Below are positions 28,601 through 43,200 of a DNA stretch of 64,000 nt, piece after piece. Made by a program: the position numbers and the translations under genes. The stretch is from Stercorarius parasiticus (taxonomy: Eukaryota > Chordata > Aves > Charadriiformes > Stercorariidae). Where the stretch lies: contig VWZL01005205.1 in assembly GCA_013396915.1 (NCBI GenBank), forward strand, positions 124,001-188,000, in the 5' to 3' direction. Below the pieces are notes generated by a model. The model saw only the letters and a list, made by a program, of their open reading frames with translations. It ran no database searches and was not told where the DNA came from. Every line of letters begins with the position of its first letter. Within the stretch, counting starts at the first letter, position 1.

Positions 28601-29840
28601 CTTTTCTAATGATTATTCAAACAAATCCCAAGACTGATGCTACTTCTTTCCCCTCTGCCAAAATCAGAACTGATACATTCTTCTATTTTCTTAGGCATTT
28701 TTCTTTTTTTAATCTTTATTAAGATTAGATGTGGATGTTTTAGGTATGACTTGGATGTTTGTTACCAAGAGAAATAATATATCTACATCTCTAAACACTC
28801 AGGAGAAGAAAGTCTTAACAGGGACCTGATTTTCCCAATATGCTTTTGGACTAGGGAAAAGCATGTTTTTACAGTTATTTTTGCAGCTTCCTACTTCTGG
28901 ACCTACTTGAAAGATGGTTTGGTTCAGCTTTAGTTTAAATGAAATGGACCGCCAACAGAAGATACCTGTCTTGCTCAGGGGGTTTGCAAGCAAGAATGAT
29001 TAGATGTGAAATTCTAGAAAGATGTGCTATATCAGTTTTGCTCCGGTTAGCCAACATTTTTGCTGTCACCTCAGATCTGCTTGTTCCTGCTACACATTGC
29101 ACACCACTTAGGGAAAAGAGCTGCATGTCATTAGCAAATTAAATCAACAGTTCTGTTCAGACAGCCGTGTTGAGATGAGCTGCAGGAAAGGGGCTGGTAG
29201 ATGAGGCACAGGGTAAGAGACGGTGTGGAATTCCTTACAACTGAATTCTGCTTTTCCATACCTGGCCCAAAGCCTGTAAAAGTATCAGAAAGGTATACAC
29301 ATGACATGATACCTCCAAAGGACATGAACGTGAACAGCACTGGTTTGATAAAACATACTAGAATTGGTGCTAAACCCAACTTTGCAATAGGCAGAGCCTA
29401 CTTTCTTTTGTAAGTGGAAATGCCCTGTAATGTTGGTCTTGGTTTCGTCTTAAACAGCATTCACTTCCCAAGCTAGTCTCAAATGATTCTTTAGATGCTT
29501 GCATTGAAGACATTAACTGAAGTGCCTTCAGCTTAGTCCACCCACAGATGATCAGTGTTTCCTAGTTCTTTGGTCTGGCTTCCTCTCATTACCAGCTGCA
29601 CCTTAGATACATGAAAACCAACAGGTTGTTGGTTTTCAGGGATTGCCTTGACTGCATCACACTGAAGATTTGGTTTCCTGCTGTGGAGCAAAGAAGGGAT
29701 TCACATTTGCTTGATATGGGATCTGGATATTTGGAAGATGTACTGTCTTAAGATGTACTTTGGGGTTTTCACGAACTCGTTTTACATAACCTTGTACTTT
29801 TAGCTAGCACTAACAAATCTTTATGTTTTTCCACTCCCAG

Positions 29841-29928
29841 GTACACCGTTTTACGTAATGGACATCATCAGGAACATGAGAAGCTTCCCATCCATAATGA
29901 CCCTGAATCCCAGGAGTCCTGTTTCTAG
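29841..29928 (+). CDS. HTR4: HTR4 (a)-type C-terminal tail exon
   Basis: With AG from the shared exon the first codon is AGG. The tail reads RYTVLRNGHHQEHEKLPIHN and then DPESQESCF, stop TAG at 29926-29928. The human 5-HT4(a) tail is nearly identical (RYTVL..GHHQE.EKLPIHNDPES.ESCF). The acceptor is a good pyrimidine tract ending CCCAG at 29836-29840. The terminal SCF is the part that, in the mammalian (a) form, is reported to bind PDZ proteins such as NHERF and SNX27. No convincing donor follows the stop, so I take it as a terminal exon running into its 3' UTR. Confidence 0.95.
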
Positions 29929-31260
29929 TCATGGTCCTAGAAGAGGAATGGCCCAGCTGAAGGAACAGGTTCCTTTTAGGATACCCAAAGGATTCATGGA
30001 CAGCAGGACTTTATGAGGACTCATTCATCTGCATTGTCATGGTGCCTCTTGCACTGACCTCATATGAATGTCCAGCGGCACATGCGTAGATCAATGGAGG
30101 CACAGGACAGTACATGAGCAGAACGGTTCACGAGACTTTCTTGTATCTGCAAGGACATCTGCGCTATACGACTATGTCAGAGCCTTACTTCAGGAGCCGA
30201 TTTTGGTCAATTTAAGGAAACAAGACAGACACAAACCACCCAATGCAGGGACTTCTGTTATTCCTTTCCAGCTGCCGTCTGTGTACAAGCCACCTCTCTG
30301 TCCTGTGGTATCATGATCTTGAAGATTACAAGTTCTGGCTAAAGCGCTAACATGACGTGAGACTAAATGCCTGCTTTATCTGCACAAGATCCTGCCTGCC
30401 AGTGAACGGATGCTGCCAGGAGAGAAACAGCACTACATTTTCTTTAGCAAAATAAGAGGAAATGTTTGCCTTTTGATTACAGTTACTGGTGAAAGGTCAG
30501 CATGAGCTGCTGATTCACCCTACCCTCTAGAGCCCTCTTTGTAAATGCTTTTATTGTGTTTCCTGGCCACCTTCATTGGTAGAAGACTCATAGCATATAT
30601 ATAGTGCCTGACAAGCTGGAGTGGGACCTACAGAGACATTTCACAGCTAACAGACATCCCTGCAAGCACTGCTTCAATCCAGCCCAATTGCTAAAAGACA
30701 CTGGCCACCCTCTGCTATTCGGAGGCCAGTGGACGGGATGTGGCCCTCAAACCCCAGGCAAGCTGCTAGTGCTGTCCTCATCTGAGCAAACTTTGTGCAT
30801 TCTTACCAAGAAGAAAGGTTGGCCAAGAGACAGAGTTAGTCTGTAATAGATCACTAAGTGCCATCTGGAAAAATCTACCACCTAAACAACTTTTCTAGCT
30901 ACATTAGGAAGACAGAGCTCTACTTACATTTTCCATCTTTATTTTTCTATTAGTTTCTGTTCTCTTCCAGTTGAGGCAAGAAGTTTCAAGACTTTCAAGT
31001 ATCACCATATGCACATCTCTGTTTGCAAAGATCTCAGTCTTTAGCTGCTTCCCGCATGTAGATGTTGCTATGTTCCTTGTGAGCTGCTTCCACCTTTGCA
31101 TGGAAAGGGTAGGCAAGGCTGCAGACATTGCAACTTTGGGAAAATTACTTTCATGCAGTGGGAAATATGCAGGATCAAGACTACAGGCCTCTACCCTTTT
31201 TAGATGAAGATCTAACCCAGAGATGCCACCCTGAGCCTAGAAAATAAAATTGTACTTTGT
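29929..31260 (+). other. HTR4: Probable 3' UTR of the HTR4 (a)-type transcript
   Basis: Non-coding sequence from the (a)-exon stop to the first canonical poly(A) signal downstream (31243-31248). The extent is inferred from the signal only. An open frame at 30604-30846 has a GGQW that recalls the mammalian (b) tail, but I could not support it as an exon. Confidence 0.5.
31243..31248 (+). terminator. HTR4: Poly(A) signal AATAAA, candidate HTR4 3' end
   Basis: A canonical AATAAA about 1.3 kb after the (a)-tail stop, followed within 30 bases by T/GT-rich sequence (TTGTTATATTGTG), as expected for a cleavage site. Only RNA data can tell whether it is the site in use. Confidence 0.55.
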
Positions 31261-34200
31261 TATATTGTGTAATCATGTACAGATATTTTTAATGTAAAAA
31301 GAAAAGGTGACATTATTTATTATTTTTTATCAGGAACACGTGGGTTTTTTCATTAAAAGCTTCTAGACCTAGGAGCTTAACATTATATGTATTATTATTT
31401 AGTAATATTTCTGTTGCTATGTGACAGGTATTTACTGTAAACAAACAAACATATCCTGCTTTGAACAAACAAAAATGTTGCTCAGTAGGAAAAAAACTTG
31501 TGCATGATATGAACAACTAGCTTCCTTGCTATGGTGTCTGACTTCTTTAAATACTTCTTCCACATAAAAGTCACTGATAAAGCTTCACATAATTTTTTTT
31601 TAAGATTCAAAAGGACACTGGGCAGAAACAGCCCTAATTAGAAGCAACCAGACACTTAGCAATGTAGAAAATTGCTAGCAATTAGAAAGAGACAAACTAT
31701 AGCTGTTTGCGGTGATAGGTGCTGATGGGAAGAACACGAGCTATCTGAAAAGAGAGGGTGAGACAATTAGAGCTAATTCCTGGTTTATCATTAGGAACAG
31801 TTTGGCAATGACCTGTTTTTACACGGTAGTGTTGCCAAAAGAACTCATTATCAGTTCAACTCTATTGTTAACACCAAAACAGGTGAAAAAAATAGGCCAT
31901 TATTGAAGATGTTGGAAAAAAATCTACCCAGGGCCACTTCAGTCCTATGATCTACCCACCCCTGTGGAACTGCTCGTATGGGGTTTTGTCCGGATTTGGG
32001 TATGCAAGACTGCAGAACAGGTTGTCTTGGTTTCACCTCAAGTATCAAATTCCTTAAAGAAATTCTAGAAAAGCTTTCCTCTGTCCCCATTAAAAGGCAT
32101 CAAAATATTGGTGTGAAATTTCTCAGAGTGATATGGAACCAGCAGCATGGGGATGCTATAGTGATGGTGTTCTTTGTTTCCGTTGTTGTCCTTGAAGTGT
32201 TGTTTTCTCCTATATTTTTATGTGCTTTAGTAATATATCTCTTCTTAATTTAAAATGAACTTCTCAACACTGAATTTTACTCATGGGCAATGTTCAGAAG
32301 GCTCTATCAATGGGATCAGTAGCTCACTAGCCAAAACGGTCAACAGCTCCGATGACTGGAAAAAAGGCTCCGATTCCAAACACCGTATTTGAATGAAATA
32401 CCAAACATGAAATGTGTTCTCTGTCATCTCTGGCTAATTGCTCGTTGGACTTAGTAAACCTGTCATGAAACACCTGGGAGTTCCTGCTTAATAAGTCAAT
32501 TATCTCAGCAATGCTTCTGTAAACGCAGCAAATGACATTGTCCATCATCAATAATGTTAGAATTTCTATGGAAAAGAAGCTGTCTCATGGAAAGGACCAG
32601 TACTTGATTTCCTTTGCTAAAGATAGCTGCTCCTGTAGCCTCTGAGTTCATCATCCCATTGACCATTTTGGCTAGTGGTGTCAGAGTCTTTTCCTGTGCT
32701 GAATAATGTGTAACACATTGGCTGTTTCTAAAAATAAAAAATCCTCTACGTACATTGCAGTAAACTCCAGCTCATGCTCATTTCTTGTACTGTTTTCACT
32801 CAAAACATAAGATGCTACCAAGTAATACTTTCCACCTGTCTCGCAATATACTCAAACATCTGTAACAGCAAGGGAGAATCTGGCCCCATTGCTCTGACAA
32901 TACTGATGAGCTCTTGGGTTATAGTGCAAGCCTAATGTTTATCTACCAGAGCAATCCCGCCTCCCGCACCAAGTTCTCGTGAACGCTTTTGCTTCGATTG
33001 CTACTGAGCCCTCTCTCTCTTACCTGTGCTGTGTCCACCTCATCTCTCACTATCTGCTCTGAGAGATGTCACTGCTATGGGCATCACGATCAAGATAGGC
33101 ATTTGCAAATAGGGAGTCTGATATAATTTTGTGCAGCTCTGTTTCTCTGAGTTTCCAGTGAATTTGACTGAAAAAGGATGTTCCCTTCTTCTCCATCTCT
33201 TTCCCATCATCTCTCACAGAGTCACTCTAACAACCATATATTTATTCCTTCACATAAATACACTAGAACTCATCAGCAAATTATCCCACCACCACATTTA
33301 TGATCTGGGAACATTCTACGGTTTTTTGAATGCAGTAAGCCTCAGAAGTGTTATGCATGATGCCTGCTGTAGCTGTTTTCTTGGATTACAACTCATTACA
33401 CTTTCCCTCGCCAGAGATAATGTGCTAGCAGGACAGCTCGCTAATAAGAAATTGGCTGGCTGGGCCTTTGCTAAACTATCTTCAGGAGGCTGATCTGTCA
33501 TCACAGTTGTATTTCCATATTTCTGTATTTTCTAGGCTCCAGAAGCATTTCTGAGATCTTGGATGACATTTGTTAGCAGGGCATGCGCCCAGACAAGCAA
33601 ATCCAAAAATGCATCGAGGTTACTTGTGCTGAAAGATGGAAGCAGAGCAACAACAGGCTGACTACTTTCAGAGGCAGATTGAAAACCTAGCCTAACACTA
33701 AAACTGTGGGCCATCTGACTTTAAGTGGGCCCTAGACAATGTCAGGGTGCACAACACCACGAGGTGAGCCATCCTTTCTACTGAGCAGCTTTCCATGTCT
33801 CTGGTACTCAGTTTACTCAAATAGAAACCAAGTCACAGTCACGCTGCAAAGTAAAATTCAGAGACATAATAAACAAGTCACCGATGGGAAGCTCCACAAA
33901 ACAGGAGCTGCAAGAAAGAGTGCAGAAAAGGCCATAAGCTTTAATTAGCTGATGATCTAGCAAAATTTGGACATGGTGCCTTCAGCATGATACAGGAACA
34001 TCTAAAAATTTTGACAGCCTAAGCTCAAGGATGCTGTAAAGAGATGCTGTACATAACACACTTCTGCATGGGTATCTCCAACACCATCTGTCATAATTGC
34101 CAATGGCAGCCAGAAGGTAAAGAAGAAATTATAACCGCCTATTTCTTCTCCCTCCAGACAGTAGAGGGAACAAGTCCTCCCCCAAAGAGAATGAGTGCCT

Positions 34201-37200
34201 GACTGGCTAAGAAAAGGAAGAGGAAAGATCCCGTTTACTCCCAGAACACGCTCTTCTGCCACACAAACTTGTACAGCTCCTAAGAGGGAGGATGCTCTGG
34301 TCAGAACAGAATTTTGTAGAAAGAAACCTTGAAAAGAAAGAATTTGGCACAGGGGCATCATGCTAAACTAGGTGGTACAGACAGACACCTGGATACTCAA
34401 TTCATAATCTCATTTGTCCCTCCCAAAATACCCTGACATTTAAGAAAGTCTCAGAGTACCGAAATAATCACAATCAATACGCAGTGTGTACTCAGGAAAA
34501 GTAAATGGAAAATAAATCTTAAATAGCCAAAAGGTTACCAGAAAACCTAATTTTTAAAGGTTAAAACATAGTTTCCATATGGTCAAAGAACTTATTTTTT
34601 AAAATGTTTAAAATTATATAAACAGTTTTAAAAGGTTTCTGTTCTTATCAAAATTGTTTTAGTCAAAACTAACCCATAGTATTTGTCACAACACAGTGAA
34701 CCCCTATAAAGCTCATACTACATGTTTCTTTGCAACCTGATAAAGTATGAAGACTACAGTGATCCCGTGACACTAGTGGCAAAAAAACTCCCTGCAATTA
34801 ACAGTTTATACAAGTCTTGTGTTATTATTCAGTTACATAAATACCCAAATGCCACTGTTAAAGCAGGGGAAAAAGTACTTTGCATTCCCATCCCTTACTT
34901 ACCAATTTTCTGCTAAGGGAATAAACTTACAGAAATCAAACATTTAAAACTGACGCATACAGGCCATGAATATAAAAACCATACAAAATGTTTGGATTTC
35001 AAGCATTTGTAGTGCACTCCTGAACACTGTAAAGTGGGGATGAAGTTGCCTTTGCTAAATAAGTAGACTTTGTTTTCTTTAGTCTGCCTTGAAGTATTGC
35101 TTTTAAAATCAGAAAATAGCATGGACTACATGGCAGATTTTTTAGCACCTTAACACCATCCAATAATGCATCCTGAGGAATAAGAGAAAATCCTTTATCT
35201 AAGCAATAACAATTTATTATTTTAAAGACAGAAAGAGGAAGGACAGACTACGATTTAAAATCCATTAGTCCAGGCATACAGCATTTCCCACCTTCCCTAG
35301 TCTCAACAACTAGTTCCCTTCTACAGACCACTTTTCTTTGAAATTAATACTCACAGAAAATTGTTTTATTGCCTTTCCGCCTGGTAATAAAAAAAGGTTA
35401 TGTGTGGGTTTTTTTGTCAGGTGAGCCTTTTTAAAAGTTATCTCTAAAAGCACATTCACTTCTATTTCACTAATCTTTCTCCTCCTCGACTGCACGATCA
35501 CATATGCATACCAAAACAAAGCGCAAAGTAATCGTCTTCTCTTCATATTGTATCCAAGCCAAAAGTCTATATTTCACGAGGAGGAAAAATATTGTTCAAC
35601 CTTTTCCTTCCCTTCCCAATCTCTTTGTAGGTATGTTTACCAATTCTGTTTACCAAGTCACCGTTGCTGTAGAGATTACCAAAAAATGACAGAACTCAAC
35701 CTGCTGTTTCACAATTCAGGAGAAAGTCTTTTACTATGCTAACAAGATACATAATAGTCACACACACGCAGATGCCTTCCAAGAACTCGCGCTTTTGTAA
35801 GGCTTGACTCTCCTCCACAAAAGCAACAGCAGAGCTTTACAAAGTTCTTATTTCAGACAGTACTGCCTACAGACTCAAAACTGACATATCTGACAGAGCA
35901 CACATATTCTGATAAACTGGTTTGTTGTTCCTTACCTTCTCAGACCAAGCTGTGATTATAAATTTCTTAGAAGTATCACTCTCGAGTGTTAATGCCTTCC
36001 ACCGAAGAGTGCGTGTTCTTAACCTTACCCACAAAACACAGAATCCTTTGACCAAGTACAGACAAGTTCAACTACTGCATTCCTAATGGCAAGAACACTA
36101 TAAACAATTCTAAGGGGCTGTAACCCCACGGCATTTAACATCTTTAAGTGCTCAGCAGATAACTAAAATCCAGAGCCTCATCAACTGGCTTTTTCTTAAA
36201 TGAGTGCAATTTACATTACCCTCCCTTTGGGCTCAGCCCACTGTATCCAACTGGGCCCCCCTCAGCTGAGACCCAGAAGAGAAAAGTTGTGACTTAGTAG
36301 CTGAATTTTTAAAGTAATGAGTAGACATTTCAGAGTCTGTACAATTTTTAAACTTTATTGATTTTTGCCTGTTATTTTGGGGCTAATAAAACTAACATAG
36401 CATATGTGTAATAACATGACAGATGGTTAGTTGAACCACCTCTGTTTTTTTGAAGTTTAGGATTAGTTAGCCTGCATGTTTGCTTTCTATACAGAATATT
36501 TTAACTTTGCAATAAATCGAACAAAGTCCTTATTTGACATATAAACATAATTTTATTTTATGTATTTGTCTCCCTCAGGGGGAAAGAATAAAAGTTACTA
36601 TTTATTCCGCAAGCAGTATTAATTATAACTTTTTGTTCAGTCTTTTTAGGCGCTCCTTTGACTTTTTAGACCTGTTGTTACGAGAGTGGCAAACACATTT
36701 GTTGGAAAGGTATGGGCCAGTATACTTTTTCCCCAAGAATAAACTGCTAATGAATTTTAAGACAGAAATCTTTTCATTGAATCCTTTAATTGGGTTATGT
36801 TGTTCTGTGTTGGCCAGCCTTCCTAGCACAGCAAGTCACGTGGCTCATTCAAGTGCCAGGAAGAAGGAGAGCTGTATGCTCCAGCCTTGACTTCGTGTCG
36901 CCTCTTCTCCTTACCCTCTGCCTCTTCTCCTATGCTGTATGTGAGCAATGCGTACCGTGCTTTCTCAGAGTTTCACTTATATCATGGATTCTGTGCAGCA
37001 AAGATGCACAGGTAAGCACCCGTGTTTTTTGGCCTGGTCAGGAGGCAAAAAATTCTCATTACATTCTCATCCATGAAACGAATAGGTTATTTTGAGGTCA
37101 GCATTTCTCTACTGCATCCTCACCTGAACTTGGGTGAGATTAGTAAAGACAAGTGGGTCTTTCTCCTCCACCTCTTGCAGTTAAGGAATGACCTGCCTTC

Positions 37201-40200
37201 CTAGGTCATCCAGCAGTCAGAAAATCACACGTGCTCAGCAGCAACATACAGTTATCCCACTTTTGTTTCTGCAATGTTATTAACCATCTTGAGTGATTAT
37301 AGACCTCTGCTTTGGACTGCAAATATTAAGGCATCTAACGATGGGCAGCACATGTTCTGTGTTGTGGAATATGGTTCTGTTCAACATAATGGGGATAAAT
37401 AATATTAAGAGCTCCATGTTTTTGCCCTCTAAAAAATTCTTAACACAGTTTGGAGAGGCAGAGAAACATAAAGCTCTCACAGTGTAAGACAAAGATTTCC
37501 TCAATGTGACAGAAACCATGGAGATAAAGTGTTCCTTCATAAAGGCAGACAGTATTTCTGCCTACAGAAAGAGATCTAACAAATAACTACACTGTCATCT
37601 TGGGAAATAAAATCAGAACAAAAGTATGTATCAAGAAAAGGGAGTCATACAAAATCCTTCTGGTGTTTGGGAACTATGGCTGACTGAGTTTTTGGTTGCC
37701 ATCCACACCTCAGCTGCTCAAGAAAAACTTATTCAAAATAGGCCTAGGAAGATACAAGCATGTTAAATGACTCAACTGTCTGAAAGTACCAACTGTGTGC
37801 AATTTCCACACTTAAAGAATAGCAATTAAAATCTGATCTTTCAACTAAGAACTCAGAATCCAACAGGTTCATTAGTATTCAAATAAGGTACTAGATTTTT
37901 TTTAAGTAGTGCTAGAGATGGGACATGTATACAAGACACGCATCATTACAATTCAGTCACATTTGAAAACACAATTCTTGTTTTTTAAAATTATTTGCCT
38001 GTATTATTAGTACTTGATTATCGCATGAAATTGCAGTCCTAAATTTCCCAAATGTTATGGAAATCTTTTCTTATTAAAATTAAAACATAAAATTATTTTT
38101 AGTAGCTCCCTGGAAAAGATTAAGAAAAGCAATAAGGGATTTTAGCTGAAAAACAATGTGATAATAATTAGTATGGCAGTAAAGAAAAGGTGGGGTTTTT
38201 TGGTAACTAACTGGAAAAAGTAAAGAGCTTTCCATGGAGACTGTAAATTCAGAAAGAAGGAAAAGTAACAACACTTGCTTAGAAGACCGTAAAACGAAAG
38301 CACTTTTAAAAGTAGGCTAACATACAATATTACAAATAGCACATTTCTGAAAACAAACATGAGTATACACAGCATCTTACCTGTACAGTAGGAACATCTG
38401 TAAATGCCTTAATAAAATCATCATCATCCACAGCTACAGCTCCTGCTTCTTTAGAGGAATCTACATAAATGTGAAACTGTTAAACAGTACATAATGTACA
38501 TGAAAGTTTTCAAACTGACATAAGCATCTTTCACAATACCTGTTTTCAAACATTTAATACAACTTACAGAAATCCTGAGCATTTCTCGTGTAAAATTGCA
38601 AGACCTTGACCTCTGATTTCACCATGAATAACAAAAGTTAAACTTTTTTCTTCAAAAATTAACAATTTTGAACAGTTTCCAATTCGACAAAGTTAATGGT
38701 TTCATTTTATTATTGTTATTTTTGTGTTTAATTGGAAACGTGTTTAGTACAACAATCCTCTAGTAGCTGTTTGCATAGAATTCTGAGACCTGCATCCTGA
38801 TAATACAAATGTTCCCAAATAAAGCATACAATTTCAAATTATTTACCAAAGCAAGAGTAATTTGTCATTAAATGGAATTCCTCTGGATGAATTTTCACCT
38901 TAACACGTGCCACAAGCAATCATTCCCACAATGCACGGTAGCCCTACACAATCCCTTTACCTTGTGCTTCCCAATATTCTCAACAGGAGCTAAGACGTAT
39001 GAGGTGCATTTCTCAGTCTCAAAACTCCAAGAACTTCAACAAAGAAAGCAAGGGCATGGTGAAGGGAATGTTGTGTTGGAGCAAAATCTGAACTCCACTT
39101 CTTCTCAGAGCCATCTTCTCAGAGCACTCATCCCCATGGGTATTCCACAGTGGGACTCCAGGATTGTTATCGCCTGGAGGAAGGTCCCAAGAACCTTCCA
39201 GACACATTGCTAAAAAACTATCAAATCAAAAATATTTTCTCTCCAAAAGCTTCCATGACAGCTATGCAAATAGTAGGGCAGTTATTTCTGTGCAATTTTA
39301 AGGGCAAGTTAATTCTGTGATTGCCCCAGATCCCAAGCAAACGGATCAGGGAAGAATACCAACAGGTAAGCTGCTGGTTTCACGCTGGCATATGCTTGCC
39401 AAATTTCATGAAAACTTAGGCAACTCTAAAAAATAAAATAATTTGGAAACAGTGTCTGGATTTCACTTTCTTGCTAATACTAGGATTACCAAGAAAGCCC
39501 TGTTTTTAAAGGAATGAACTCCTTTAAAAACTCCTTGCTATCAAATCAAAGAATGAGGTCATGAGATCCAAGCTGTGCTACAAGCCTAAAACTCCAAGTA
39601 CAAGGTGAAGCTTGGCAGAATCCTTAAGTATCTTCAGTAATTGACTCAGGCAGATAATATGTCAAGACAGGTTAACTGCATGGAGATAATCAGTCCAGTA
39701 GAACACTTCCTTCTTGAGAGGAAATAAAAAATCCCTTACAGCAAATGAGCACTCAGGAACAAGGGTCTTGTCTCAACTCTTTCAGAGTGAGGCCAACAGG
39801 ATAGATGGCAGAACGTCCTCCCTAACTTGCAGAGCACACCTGAAACTGAGGAATCAGGCACAGAAGGCATATATTTTACTAACTACAGAACAAATTAAAA
39901 ACATAAGGAAAAAGCAGTTAAGGCTGAGTGGTCAGCTAAAACAAAAAGCTAGGACTTCTTGACAAATGAAACCCTTGGTGGCTGCGCTTTTCAAAAATGT
40001 TGCACGGTTTACAGTCCCTGATCTCCCATTTATAGTGCAGGGAATTAATGTCTGCTGTGTTTGTATACTTGTGCAGTTCGGAAACATGAGGGTCCACTAC
40101 CACTACAAATTTGATGGCAAACTTATTAGATCTCAACACCCCTACGCAGAACAAAATCTCTCACAGGCCTTCGTGGCTGCTTAGTGTAAAAGTGTGAAGC

Positions 40201-43200
40201 AATAACTGGATGATACAGGCTCTGTAAATGTCAGTGCTTGAGGCAGTCAGCAGCTGCGTTGCTTAGTGAGATGTATCGAGATACAGCTGCAGCCCAAGTG
40301 TACTAGCAGGTCATACTCATAAACACCATGCAGAGAGATGAATCTTTATGGGGAAATGTCCGTTCTGCATTTATCCTTCACAGTTTCTTCAGTACTGAAT
40401 ATATTTCAGTTTTTAGTCTTGGAGAGGGCAATAAAAAAGAAAGGAGAAACAGTATCTCAGCAGAACAATTAGAAAAATGCTGCCAATAAATTCTCAGAAC
40501 CCTTTTCATGTCGTTCAGAAATGTAATACATGACCTGCTCCTATTGCAGGATCCGATGTCTATCTAAGCGCAATAAGAAATGAAGATACTTACCACAGTG
40601 GCTTAAAAATGAGGGCAATAGCTTCCATTTGCATTACATTGCAGAACATTGCTCTTATGCATACACTCCAGTTGCGGTGCGTTAGCAGAGCTGAGAAGGG
40701 GCTGACAGTGCAAACAGTGGGACTGACAGTGTTGGAGCAGAGGGGTATTTGTAGAGACGCGTGGGAAGCCCTTACTCGCTTCTCACCCACATGGTGAGAA
40801 TGTGGGATCATGGTGCCCGGCTCCAGTCTACATTTTCCACATACAGCTTGTTTGAAGGCTAAAATATCGCCCCCGATCTCAATACAGAAGCTTCAAAGAG
40901 AGGCCATGCACAGAGTATGCACGTGCAGAGGACCTGAGCAGAAAAAAACAAACTCATCACTGAAAACCTCTTTCTCAATGCTCTGTTCTCTGCGCATTTC
41001 TAGACACAAGCAGATAGCAGGGCACATACAAATGCCATTTTCTGACAGAGATACTATCGTATTAATAAGCTTAATTCATTACTGGTTATGATTTACTTGC
41101 AATTGTAGGAACCCACACCTTGGCTTAGCACGTCTACTCAAAGGATTCTCAGGTTCGAGGGGGACTGTGATGCTGGTCTAGCTTGCAGAGCGAGTGCAAT
41201 CAAAATGGACTCACATGAGCAATGACAACCATTGTCAGGGTCATCTTGGTTTTGAGCAGTATGAATTCCTGGCTCCAGAGAGTCTCTTTCTTTTTGCAAA
41301 CTCTGGTCCTCCATGAGTCTCTGTTATAACAAAGGACACATCAGGGAGAATGGATGTTGGAAATGTGTTAGGTAACCACTGAAAACTTCAATTTGAGTCA
41401 GAGCTGAGAGGGCTAAATGATACTCACCTTGCCTTTGACTTCAGCACACTTCAAAATGGCTTTTCTTTTACCCTGCCTTCTCCTGCTGTCACCTAAATGG
41501 GATCAAGAGCTCTGTGAATAATCAGTAATAGTGTATTAGTTGTAGTTAAATGCTTTTGTGCATCTCAAAATACCTCTCAATTTAGGTATTACTAACAAAT
41601 ATCTTCAACCTAAAGATCATGTGACCAAAGGACTGGGGCTTTTAAAATTGAATACACTCAAAAATGGCTCTGCTCAGCAAAAATCAGGAAGAATCAAAAG
41701 GTATTTAAGGTATTTATTGGTGTCAGCCTAACTTAATAGTGTGCAACAGAACTAACCAATTGGGCCCAAATTGTGTCCATTTAATTCCTAGCACAGATGA
41801 AAAATACATAACAACGCCAGTAAAATGATGGTTTCTTGGAGCAGGCAGCCCACATACTGCAGACTGAGTCATTCTGAAGAGTTTTCCTCACCCATCTTCA
41901 TAAACACAAAAGCCAAAGAGAGCATTTTCATTCTTTAACTGTCAACTGTAAATCCTTCAGTGGTTTAGGATCCAATCTTTTTCTCTCCATTAGATTTCCT
42001 GAGCCATCTCTGAGTACTGTCATGCCAAAAGGCAATAAATCTGTTGGGTTTTTTCTACTAATATGAACTCAATAAAAATATACAAAAGCTTTTAGTTCTC
42101 TCAATTTTTGTATAGCTTAAATATTTCTGAACCCAAAATACTCACATATTCACTCAGCATCTTATAAAGACTTACCTTACCACAGGAACTTTCTCACATA
42201 ATTAAAAAAACAGATATGATTTAAGTAGAATTTACCCCATATCTGAGTTCCACCACTTCCTGTTAAACTGAACTGAAATTGCCTATGCTATTAGGAAATC
42301 TAGTAGATTTCCTGTCAAATATATGCTTATTACTTAAAGGCTTTCAAAGGATTGGCAGAAGAGGCTAATATTATTTTAGCATACATTATTTGACAATTTA
42401 CAGAATTCTGTCATTTTTTAATGATTTTCATCAATCTTCTGAAGTTCTTGAAACCAATCATTAAAAAAACCAAGAGAAACCCTAAGTATCTCTCCTGGAC
42501 CACAAGAGACTGGGAATGCAATGCTAGCTGATCCTTACACAAGAGCTGTAGTGCCAAGGTCTGTACTCCATAAGAGACTGTTGTGGTTTGGGCTTCCCAA
42601 TCCTGTGGGACAAGAGGAAAATTTATTTCCTTGCTGAGTAAGTAGCACACTTGACTTCCTTGAAGCTGTCTTCCAGGTCAAGATTAGGGAGGCTCCAAAT
42701 GAGGACCTCCAGCTGCTATGGGGTATGTTTCAGTCAGGCAACGATCCAGACAGAGTATCAGAATTAAATTCTTTCCAGCAGCCTGAGTAATGAATCTGTT
42801 TTCATATTCCTGACAGCTGAATCCCAACCGTCAAAGAGGGCTCTTGACATAATGAGTATCTGAAAGGGCTGTCAAACTGTATCAACGGGCATCTTCATAC
42901 CACTAATCTGTAAATCCAACCCTATTCAAGGGCATCCCTCTATCTGTAAAAAACCAGAAAACACAAAGGAGAGTGTAGAGCATTATTGCAATAACCACTG
43001 CCAGTGACTGAGCAACAGCTATTAATTCAGGGGTTACTTTAAGGACTATATAGATTAACACAGATACATTTGCTCCAGACCAGTTTCCATGACTGTGCCC
43101 CACTATTACACTCAATCATTACTCTCTTCGAAAGAGTCAATTCACTTGCTACCACCTTTACAGCCCTCAATGGCAATCCCAAGTTCATTACTGGTAATCA

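Larger units (their letters stand above)
399..29840 (+). other. HTR4: Large HTR4 intron between two tail exons
   Basis: About 29.4 kb with no recognisable protein gene on either strand. Open frames here are scattered, overlap each other and show no known domains. It contains an 18-bp direct repeat (3975-3992 and 4001-4018), a G run next to an N (6696-6708), a T run (9098-9112), an 8-bp triplet repeat (10193-10216), a pentanucleotide satellite (10481-10606), and AT-rich segments near 8.33-8.48, 15.44-15.86 and 26.60-26.83 kb. Other tail exons, such as the two-residue (d) type, could be hidden here and cannot be recognised by eye. Confidence 0.7.
1..31260 (+). other. HTR4: HTR4 gene, 3' alternative-tail region (partial)
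   Basis: The 5-HT4 serotonin receptor is a Gs-coupled seven-helix plasma membrane receptor. Its transcripts share all exons up to the start of the cytoplasmic tail and then splice to alternative tail exons. Only tail exons are seen here (323-398 and 29841-29928). Both acceptors need two bases (AG) from the preceding exon to complete the first codon, which fits one shared upstream donor. I found no sequence for the transmembrane core, so the shared exons must lie left of base 1. The right limit is set by a poly(A) signal at 31243 and is an inference. FBXO38 follows on the opposite strand, as in mammals. Confidence 0.88.

Noticed and set aside
30604..30846. Plus-strand frame with GGQW, recalling the mammalian HTR4 (b) tail
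   Set aside because: Beyond GGQW the match to the (b) tail is weak and was found by sliding. No acceptor giving AG|G in the right phase precedes it at the right distance.
38872..39213. 113-codon plus-strand frame in the intergenic region
   Set aside because: No recognised domain. It might be a remnant of an old transposon, but I could not name one.
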